Of a stretch of 37,535 bases of DNA, positions 1 through 6,084 are shown in pieces. The notes beneath the pieces are model-generated. The model was given only the letters and a program-made list of their open reading frames with translations. It searched no databases and had not been told where the DNA came from. Each line of letters starts with the position of its first letter. The stretch's first letter is position 1. Both the position numbers and the translations under genes were made by a program. The stretch is from an uncultured beta proteobacterium (GTDB lineage Bacteria > Pseudomonadota > Gammaproteobacteria > Burkholderiales > Burkholderiaceae_C), in NCBI GenBank assembly GCA_903930255.1, contig CAIYYA010000358.1, forward strand, positions 1 to 37,535, given 5' to 3'.

Positions 1-1
1 C

Positions 2-91
2 TACGAGCGCATGAAGCTCTTGATGGATAAATGGATTGACTTGGCAATGGAATTGTCAATACTTCGGTTGGCCAAAAAACCAACGGAATGA
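2..91 (+). CDS. Possible C-terminal tail of an upstream gene (partial)
   Basis: One forward frame is open from the left edge to a TGA at 89-91 and would encode a 29-residue tail, beginning YERMKLLMDK and ending LRLAKKPTE. The other two forward frames stop within about 30 bases. The composition (charged, alternating Leu/Met/Lys) is compatible with a real protein end, and the position just before the next gene's start at 151 fits. The stretch is too short to identify a family, so this is only a candidate. Confidence 0.35.
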   Translation, partial: YERMKLLMDKWIDLAMELSILRLAKKPTE

Positions 92-150
92 CAGGGAGAA
101 CTTGGCACTGTCCAGTATTCTGCTCAGCTTCAATATATTCAGGGGGTTTT

Positions 151-2505
151 ATGCGATCAATCGTGCGTCGGTCAATTTTTGTTGGCTCCATGCTGCCATT
201 GCTGGCTCTTGCTGGCACTTCCATCAACTTGACAGCGGGCTGGAATCTGGTGGGCAATTCTGATACCTTGGCCATTGATGTTCCAGGCCGACTGGGTGAC
301 AAGACCAAAATCACCACGGTTTGGAAGTGGAACAAGCAGGCTAGCCGATGGTCGTTTTTTACGCCATCCATGACCCCCGCAGAGCTGTCAGCCTATGCTG
401 CCAGCAAGGGCTATGACGTATTGGCCAGTGTTGCGCCCAAAGAGGGTTTTTGGGTGAATGCCTCGGCTGCCGCTGTCGTTACCGCTGACCCCTTGGCCGC
501 GCCACCGTTGCCTGGCTCGTCTGTCAGCTCTTTGTTGGTGAATGATTTGACAGATGGTTGGAATCTGGTAGCCAGTGCCGACAACAAAAACCCTTCGCAA
601 TTGAACGCCGGTTTGAGCGGCAGCCTGGAGGCGCTTGGCAAAAGCATGGTCACTGTGTGGGGTTGGGATGCTGCCACCTCAAGCTGGAAGTTTCATGCAC
701 CGTCGTTGGAAGCTCAGGGTGCTGACGTTTTGGCAAGTTACAGCCAAAGCAAGGGCTATCGTTCGTTTGCCATTGCACCGGCTTCAACCGATGGTTTTTG
801 GGTGAATGTTGGAGCTGTAACACCCAGCACAACGCAGCCTGTGCCAGCGCTGACTGCCGCCAAGGCATTTGTCAGCACGCTGCGCAGCAATGCCATGGCA
901 CTGGATGCCACCGATTTGTCGTTGCAGACCGAGTTGCAAGCCGTATCCAATGATTTGAAAGTGCGCATGGGACCCATGGCCACGTCCAATGTGAAGGCCC
1001 TGAATTTGGTTCAGTTGGGGGTGCAGTTTTGGGAAGATGTGGTCAAAAACCCGACGGCTCCTTTTGTAGCGAGCAAGACGTTTTATAACTTTGTGACGCC
1101 CTGGTACCAGGAGCCGATTGGGAGTTGCGGTTTTTATGCGTCGAGTACATCGTCAGACTTGGCCGTCAGCAAGAGCGACGTCAAAATTGTGGGGTGTGCA
1201 ACGGCATCCAACACAGCAAATGGCACGTATGTATTTTCTGCAGATGTGAATGGTGCACCTAAATCATGTTCGGTGACGGGTGACTGGTGTGGCACCAACT
1301 GGAGCACGCGCATACGTTTGGTTGCTGATTCACTGGATGCAAACAAGTTCATGGTGTACACACAAACACGTGAATCTAAAACGTATGTTACAGCGCCTGG
1401 TTTCTCTTATTTTGACCGTGTACAAGGTATTTATGTCGCCGGATTGGCGAGCTGCCCTGTGGGTCAAGCGTGCCTATCCGGTGCCATGCAGTTGCCGACA
1501 ATTGCCATTCACTATGGTGCCGCATTTCCAGGCAATGCCGCCACGCTAACGCTGACGCGTGATGCGGTTAGCAAGATTGCGTCGCTGAACTTGACAGGGG
1601 AACTGTCACCTGGGTTCAACATTCAAACGAATCCCACCTATGGGTTCAATTCGATGACGATGATGTGGGAGTCAAAACTCAATCAGACTGCCACCGTTTT
1701 GGGCGACAAACATAACGTGGCTCTTAGCGCGGCTTCAACCCATTTAACCGGACTGGATCGGCTCGATCTGTCGGGCTCGGTTGACTTGATCAAAGGTGGC
1801 ATGCTGGATACACGGCTTGAACTGGCGCCGGGTTCTTACATGCAGGCACGCCCAGACGCCACGGGCAGCAACTATGGTGCAAACGACGGCAGCCAGGAAA
1901 TGCTGCTGAAATTAACGGGTGGTTCTTCGATTAGCAGTCTTGCAGGTGACCTGAAAATGGGCGCATTCAAGCTCGATGCATCGGGCATGAACTATGCGCC
2001 AACCGTGATGTCTTTTGCCGGCAGCGTGAAGCGCAACGGTGTGAGCTTTTTTGACGGAGCCATAACGACCGAAATTTTGAACTATCCCACGTTTAACGCC
2101 AATATGCCGGTGAGTGGCTGGAACCCGCAAACCGCGCGTGTTGGATTTTCTGGCAACGTGATGATTCCCAATCGGCCAGTGCTGAAGGTCATCTTTGCTG
2201 CCACTGCCAAAAGCACTGGCGGCATGGCCGATGTGTCGCAAGTCAGCGGGCAATTTGTGCAGGGTCCGAGTATTGTGAACGTCAGCGGCTTTAGCAGCGG
2301 ACCAACCAATGTGCAGGTGCTGGAAAGCTCAAACGGCATTAAATTGGTGATGGACAAGTCAAAACTGTTTTATCCACTGACCAAAAATGGCATTTTGGTT
2401 GGCGAGTTTTCAACACTGAACAATGTGCTGACCTATACGGACAACACCTATGAGCAGTTTTTTGGAACACCTGGAACGGTCACCACTGGCGTAGCGGTGG
2501 ATTGA
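151..2505 (+). CDS. Secreted protein with two tandem WNLV/GFWVN repeats
   Basis: A 784-residue exported protein of unknown function. The frame is open from 88, but ATG 151 is preferred: it has an AGGGGG ribosome site about 5 bases upstream and gives a clean signal peptide (MRSIVRR, hydrophobic core, LALA near residue 21). Two repeats of about 80-90 residues follow, near residues 26-105 and 132-222. Each starts with GWNLV, has a central VW-W-[ND] segment and an aromatic/Pro 'P-S' segment, and closes with GFWVN. A Pro/Thr linker leads to a long Ser/Thr/Gly/Asn-rich region. Its Cys residues (GSCGF, VGCAT, KSCSV, DWCGT, SCPVGQAC) could form disulfides outside the cytoplasm. The last 300 residues look beta-rich with no recognised domain. 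I recall this repeat type in other betaproteobacterial secreted proteins, but its role is unknown to me. It lies 25 bp upstream of a second exported protein, suggesting a pair. Confidence 0.85.
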   Translation: MRSIVRRSIFVGSMLPLLALAGTSINLTAGWNLVGNSDTLAIDVPGRLGDKTKITTVWKWNKQASRWSFFTPSMTPAELSAYAASKGYDVLASVAPKEGFWVNASAAAVVTADPLAAPPLPGSSVSSLLVNDLTDGWNLVASADNKNPSQLNAGLSGSLEALGKSMVTVWGWDAATSSWKFHAPSLEAQGADVLASYSQSKGYRSFAIAPASTDGFWVNVGAVTPSTTQPVPALTAAKAFVSTLRSNAMALDATDLSLQTELQAVSNDLKVRMGPMATSNVKALNLVQLGVQFWEDVVKNPTAPFVASKTFYNFVTPWYQEPIGSCGFYASSTSSDLAVSKSDVKIVGCATASNTANGTYVFSADVNGAPKSCSVTGDWCGTNWSTRIRLVADSLDANKFMVYTQTRESKTYVTAPGFSYFDRVQGIYVAGLASCPVGQACLSGAMQLPTIAIHYGAAFPGNAATLTLTRDAVSKIASLNLTGELSPGFNIQTNPTYGFNSMTMMWESKLNQTATVLGDKHNVALSAASTHLTGLDRLDLSGSVDLIKGGMLDTRLELAPGSYMQARPDATGSNYGANDGSQEMLLKLTGGSSISSLAGDLKMGAFKLDASGMNYAPTVMSFAGSVKRNGVSFFDGAITTEILNYPTFNANMPVSGWNPQTARVGFSGNVMIPNRPVLKVIFAATAKSTGGMADVSQVSGQFVQGPSIVNVSGFSSGPTNVQVLESSNGIKLVMDKSKLFYPLTKNGILVGEFSTLNNVLTYTDNTYEQFFGTPGTVTTGVAVD

Positions 2506-2530
2506 GTTACTTCGAATTCGTTAATCGTTT

Positions 2531-3682
2531 TTGAAGTTGCACCGGCTCATTCAATTTGTCTGCTTTGCAAGCACGACGGCTTTAGTTGCCCTGAACGCCA
2601 CAGCGCAACCGGTTTGGCTCACAGGCGATTTGGGTTGGCATATCAGCGCCGTAGTGGCAGAAGAGTCGATAGGTCAGGGCTTGCCGGTTTTGGCACTTGA
2701 CCAAGCTGACTGGCCACGCTATTTGCCCAACCCTGTGACGCAGGGGCGTGCCTTTCGCAGCCTGAAGGCCGAGCTGGGTGCAAGCCACAAAAGTGGCTGG
2801 CGCGTGGCGGCTGTAACGCGCACACAAGCCTGGCTTGACGCCAGCCCGGATGCAGTGCGCATGGCTGCGCTGGAGGCGCAAGGTGCTAACCCGACGGGCG
2901 CGAGCCATTTTCAGGTGAATGCCAAAAGCGAAAGCTGGCAGGGTAGCGGTGTTACTTTGGGCACGCCTTGGTGGCCGCTGGATTTGGCGGGTGTATGGCA
3001 ATGGCAGGCCGATCTGACTTGGCTGAAATTGCAACAGCTGCGGCTGGCAGATGCGTCTGGCACTGTGACTTATCGGGGTGCTGGTGGCTATGACTTCGAT
3101 TTGCGAAGTCAGCGTTCGAATTTGGATGTCACGGGGCGCTTTCTTGCGCCTTCTGGCGACATAGGTGCGGGAGCCTCGCTGTCTTTGGCGGTGCAAGGGC
3201 AACCGTTGCCGGGTTGGCGCTTGGCATTGCGTGCTGACGATGTGCTCTCAAAGCTGCACTGGGACGACCTTGCCACCGATAGCAACGCACTGCAATCGCA
3301 AAATACCAGCCGGGCGCCCGACGGTACGCTCAATTACGCGGCACTTCTGAATGGAAAAAAAGAGCTCTTGCCTATAGCCACCCAAATCGGTCCCCAATGG
3401 CATGCTGAACTGGGCTGGGCCATTCAGAAAGATCAGGTGCTGGGCCGTGAATTGACTTTGAAACTCTCACGCCAAGCTGGAATCAACCAGCATTGGATGG
3501 GTTGGAAGAGTGGTTGCGGCCAATGCGCCGCACCGCAATGGCATGTTGAGTTTGAACCAAGCTGGAAAGCTGCCCGAATGGAGGTGCGATGGATGCATTG
3601 GACGGCCTTACTCGCCACCGATGGAAAAGGTATGGCTGCACAGCTAAGGCAGTTCAAAATGGGCTGGCAGCTTGCGTTTTAA
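2531..3682 (+). CDS. Exported protein, possible outer-membrane beta-barrel
   Basis: A 383-residue protein not recognised as a named family. The only start that keeps the signal peptide is TTG 2531: an in-frame TAA lies at 2522-2524 and the next Met is deep in the protein. There is no clear ribosome site, so translation may be coupled to the upstream gene, which ends 25 bp earlier. The signal peptide has Lys/Arg, a hydrophobic core and an ALNATAQ-like cleavage site near residue 25. The mature part is rich in Trp, Gly and alternating polar/hydrophobic stretches, and the protein ends WQLAF. A terminal Phe with alternating residues is typical of proteins inserted by the BAM complex. Two Cys in SGCGQCAAP could pair. 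Barrel topology is inferred from composition and the C-terminus only. Confidence 0.75.
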   Translation: MKLHRLIQFVCFASTTALVALNATAQPVWLTGDLGWHISAVVAEESIGQGLPVLALDQADWPRYLPNPVTQGRAFRSLKAELGASHKSGWRVAAVTRTQAWLDASPDAVRMAALEAQGANPTGASHFQVNAKSESWQGSGVTLGTPWWPLDLAGVWQWQADLTWLKLQQLRLADASGTVTYRGAGGYDFDLRSQRSNLDVTGRFLAPSGDIGAGASLSLAVQGQPLPGWRLALRADDVLSKLHWDDLATDSNALQSQNTSRAPDGTLNYAALLNGKKELLPIATQIGPQWHAELGWAIQKDQVLGRELTLKLSRQAGINQHWMGWKSGCGQCAAPQWHVEFEPSWKAARMEVRWMHWTALLATDGKGMAAQLRQFKMGWQLAF

Positions 3683-3773
3683 AACTCATAGCAACCTGTC
3701 GGACTTAAGAATATAAAAAACGTTTACGACTGACATGTCGAAATCTATCCGAGATTGTTGATTCGGAAATCCA

Positions 3774-3860
3774 CCTTTCGGGCTGAGCTTGTCGAAGTTT
3801 GGTAAGCCCTTCGACCGTTCGTCAAGCTCACGACTGGCCGGGCTCAGGGCGAACAGGGCT
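3774..3860. repeat. REP-like palindromic intergenic repeat (degenerate)
   Basis: The stretch carries GGGCTGAGCTTGTCGAAG, then CCCTTCGACCGTTCGTCAAG, then GGGCTCAGGGCGAACAGGG. These are versions, in both orientations, of the widespread repeat core CTTCGACAAGCTCAGGGCGAAC found between genes in many proteobacteria. The first and second parts are inverted relative to each other and could fold into a stem. Small insertions and substitutions make this copy imperfect. The family assignment rests on remembered consensus, not on a search. Confidence 0.55.
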
Positions 3861-3928
3861 AATGAATTTTCTCGGTTCATTCTGACTGAACTTGCAACTT
3901 TGCAGAAATTTTGTGATGAATGAATAGA

Positions 3929-3978
3929 ACTCTTGATAAGAGTCAGCGTATTGCAAGCTCGTGGTTCATAATTATGAA
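3929..3978 (+). promoter_or_regulatory. Candidate prpE promoter/operator region with two inverted repeats
   Basis: Two perfect inverted repeats lie upstream of prpE: ACTCTT-GAT-AAGAGT at 3929-3943 and the 14-bp palindrome TTCATAATTATGAA at 3965-3978. A possible sigma-70 promoter has TTGCAA at 3951-3956 and TATGAA at 3973-3978 with a 16-base spacer, so the second palindrome would overlap the -10 box, as an operator would. The prpE start is at 4010. The palindromes are seen directly; the promoter and operator roles are inferred. Confidence 0.4.
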
Positions 3979-4009
3979 TTCAGTTTAGCTACAACCCCGG
4001 AGACAATAA

Positions 4010-5905
4010 ATGACCTCATACGCCGAATTTCACCAGCGCTCGCTCACAGAACGCGACAGTTTTTGGGGCGAACAAGCCCAGTTGGTGGACTGGAAAGTTC
4101 AGCCGCAGCAGATTTGCGACTACAGCAATCCGCCATTTGCCAAGTGGTTTGCCGGTGGTGTGACCAATTTATGTCACAACGCAGTGGATCGTCATCTAAA
4201 AGACCGTGCTGATCAGGCGGCACTGATTTTTGTTTCGACAGAGACCAATCAGGAAAAAGTCTATTCGTTTAGCGAGCTTCATGCTGAAGTACAGCGCATG
4301 GCGGCTGTGCTGAAAGAACTCGGTGTGCAAAAGGGCGATCGCGTGCTGATTTATATGCCAATGATTGCCGAAGCTGCTTTTGCCATGCTCGCTTGTGCGC
4401 GCATTGGTGCGATCCACTCAGTGGTGTTTGGAGGTTTTGCCTCGGGCTCTCTGGCTTCGCGCATTGAAGATGCCGAACCGCGCGTGATCATCAGTGCCGA
4501 CGCCGGTTCACGCGGTGGCAAGCCGGTCCCCTACAAGCCGCTGCTCGATGAAGCACTGCGTTTGTCCAAGTACAAGCCCGAGTCGGTGTTGCTGGTTGAT
4601 CGGGGTATGGCAGCTATGGATTTGGTAGCTGACCGTGACCACCTGTGGGCGCCGCTGCGCGAAAAGAACCTCAATACGGTGGTCGAATGCGAATGGGTCG
4701 ATGCAACTCACCCCAGCTATACGCTCTACACCAGCGGCACCACGGGCAAACCCAAGGGCGTGCAACGCGATACCGGCGGCTACTGTGTGGCCTTGGCCGC
4801 GTCGATGAAACATATCTACGGCGGCAACGCCGGTGAAACTTATTTCTCAACCAGTGACATCGGTTGGGTGGTGGGGCACAGCTACATCATTTATGGCCCG
4901 CTGATTGCAGGCATGGCGACCATCATGTACGAAGGTTTGCCAACCCGTCCCGATGGCGGCATCTGGTGGAGCCTGGTTGAAAAGTACAAGGTCACGGTGA
5001 TGTTCAGTGCTCCGACAGCCGTGCGTGTGTTGAAAAAACAAGACCCAGCCTTGCTTACCAAATACGATTTGTCGAGCCTGCGTGCCTTGTTTTTGGCTGG
5101 TGAGCCACTGGATGAGCCCACTGCCCAATGGATCAGCGCTGGCTTGGGCAAGCCGATCATCGACAACTACTGGCAGACCGAGACCGGTTGGCCGATTTTG
5201 TCGCTGTGCAATGGTGTCGAAAAGGCCGACAGCAAGTTTGGCTCACCCGGTAAAGCGGTGTATGGCTACGATGTCAAACTGTTGGACGATCAAACCGGCG
5301 AAGAGTTGCTTGGGCCTAACCAAAAGGGTGTGGTTGCCGTGGAAGGCCCGCTGCCTCCTGGCTGTATGCAAACGGTGTGGCGCGACGACGAACGCTTTGT
5401 CAACACCTATTGGAAGAGCGTGCCGGGCAAACTGGTCTATTCCACCTTTGACTGGGGCATTCGTGATGCCGATGGTTATTTCTTTATTTTGGGGCGCACC
5501 GACGACGTGATCAACGTGGCTGGGCACCGCCTTGGCACACGCGAGATCGAAGAGAGCATTGCTGCACATCCGAACATCGCCGAAGTAGCGGTGGTGGGCG
5601 TGGCCGACCAGCTTAAAGGGCAAGTCGCCATGGCGTTTGCTGTGCTCAAAGATGCATCGCTGGTAACCGATGATGCCAGCGCACTCAAGCTCGAAGCCGA
5701 AATCTTCAAGCTGGTTGATCGTGATTTGGGTGCGGTTGCACGCCCTGCGCGGGTGCGTTTTGTCACCGTGTTGCCGAAAACCCGCAGTGGTAAATGCCTG
5801 CGCCGTGCCATCGCAGCCGTTTGCGAGGGTCGCGATCCAGGTGACCTGACCACCATGGACGACCCGGCAGCTTTGCAGCAAATTAAGGATTTGGTCAGCG
5901 CCTGA
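4010..5905 (+). CDS. prpE: Propionyl-CoA synthetase PrpE
   Basis: A 631-residue acyl-adenylate-forming ligase that activates propionate to propionyl-CoA using ATP and CoA, via propionyl-AMP, in the cytoplasm. It has the ATP-binding loop YTSGTTGKPKGV from residue 240, the YWQTETGWP segment, the hinge region DDVINVAGHRLGTREIEE, and the C-terminal PKTRSGK motif whose lysine (residue 595) is the usual acetylation-regulated residue. The segment SADAGSRGGKPVPYKPLLDE favours PrpE over acetyl-CoA synthetase Acs, and the length matches PrpE (about 630). ATG 4010 has GGAGA about 5 bases upstream. No methylcitrate-cycle genes (prpB, prpC, acnD) are next to it; it stands alone before the 2-oxoglutarate dehydrogenase genes. 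Some activity on acetate is possible, as is known for the family. Confidence 0.9.
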   Translation: MTSYAEFHQRSLTERDSFWGEQAQLVDWKVQPQQICDYSNPPFAKWFAGGVTNLCHNAVDRHLKDRADQAALIFVSTETNQEKVYSFSELHAEVQRMAAVLKELGVQKGDRVLIYMPMIAEAAFAMLACARIGAIHSVVFGGFASGSLASRIEDAEPRVIISADAGSRGGKPVPYKPLLDEALRLSKYKPESVLLVDRGMAAMDLVADRDHLWAPLREKNLNTVVECEWVDATHPSYTLYTSGTTGKPKGVQRDTGGYCVALAASMKHIYGGNAGETYFSTSDIGWVVGHSYIIYGPLIAGMATIMYEGLPTRPDGGIWWSLVEKYKVTVMFSAPTAVRVLKKQDPALLTKYDLSSLRALFLAGEPLDEPTAQWISAGLGKPIIDNYWQTETGWPILSLCNGVEKADSKFGSPGKAVYGYDVKLLDDQTGEELLGPNQKGVVAVEGPLPPGCMQTVWRDDERFVNTYWKSVPGKLVYSTFDWGIRDADGYFFILGRTDDVINVAGHRLGTREIEESIAAHPNIAEVAVVGVADQLKGQVAMAFAVLKDASLVTDDASALKLEAEIFKLVDRDLGAVARPARVRFVTVLPKTRSGKCLRRAIAAVCEGRDPGDLTTMDDPAALQQIKDLVSA

Positions 5906-6053
5906 TCCATGTCAACCTGGCGTCAGTTTGTGCTGCCGAATGGTGGCACAATGCGACGCAGCATCAGGCCCTTCCAACGCCACTGTCGCATCCGCCAAAC
6001 GGTTAAGCCGTGACGCGGGAGGTTAATCAACCCACAGCTTTAACCAGCTAAAG

Positions 6054-6068
6054 TTTCCCAAAGGGAAA
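6054..6068 (+). promoter_or_regulatory. Hairpin just upstream of sucA
   Basis: TTTCCC-AAA-GGGAAA is a perfect 6-bp inverted repeat with a 3-base loop, ending 16 bases before the sucA ATG. It has no T-run after it, so it is not a typical terminator. The sucA start has no strong ribosome site otherwise, and the purine-rich right arm (AAGGGAAA) is distant from it. A role in the mRNA leader is possible but unproven. Confidence 0.35.
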
Positions 6069-6084
6069 TGAAAGTCAGCGAAAT

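Larger units (their letters stand above)
3683..4009. other. Gene-free stretch between the exported pair and prpE
   Basis: These 327 bp hold no convincing gene. They contain a REP-like palindromic element (about 3774-3860) and, nearer prpE, two short inverted repeats (3929-3943 and 3965-3978). The first 90 bp show nothing I can name and no clear terminator for the upstream gene. A 64-codon minus-strand frame here overlaps the repeat and is not supported. Confidence 0.7.

Noticed and set aside
64-86. Inverted GTTGG...CCAAC as a terminator of the left-edge gene
   Set aside because: The stem is only 5 bp and there is no T-run after it; it also lies inside the possible upstream coding tail.
102-125. 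TTGGCAC...TCTGCT as a sigma-54 promoter before the repeat protein
   Set aside because: The spacing between the GG and GC elements is several bases too long for a -24/-12 promoter.
2582-3202. A 206-codon frame on the minus strand
   Set aside because: It is antisense to the exported protein, which has a signal peptide and a consistent reading frame.
3686-3880. A 64-codon minus-strand frame in the gene-free stretch
   Set aside because: It overlaps the REP-like repeat and has no ribosome site or recognisable protein feature.
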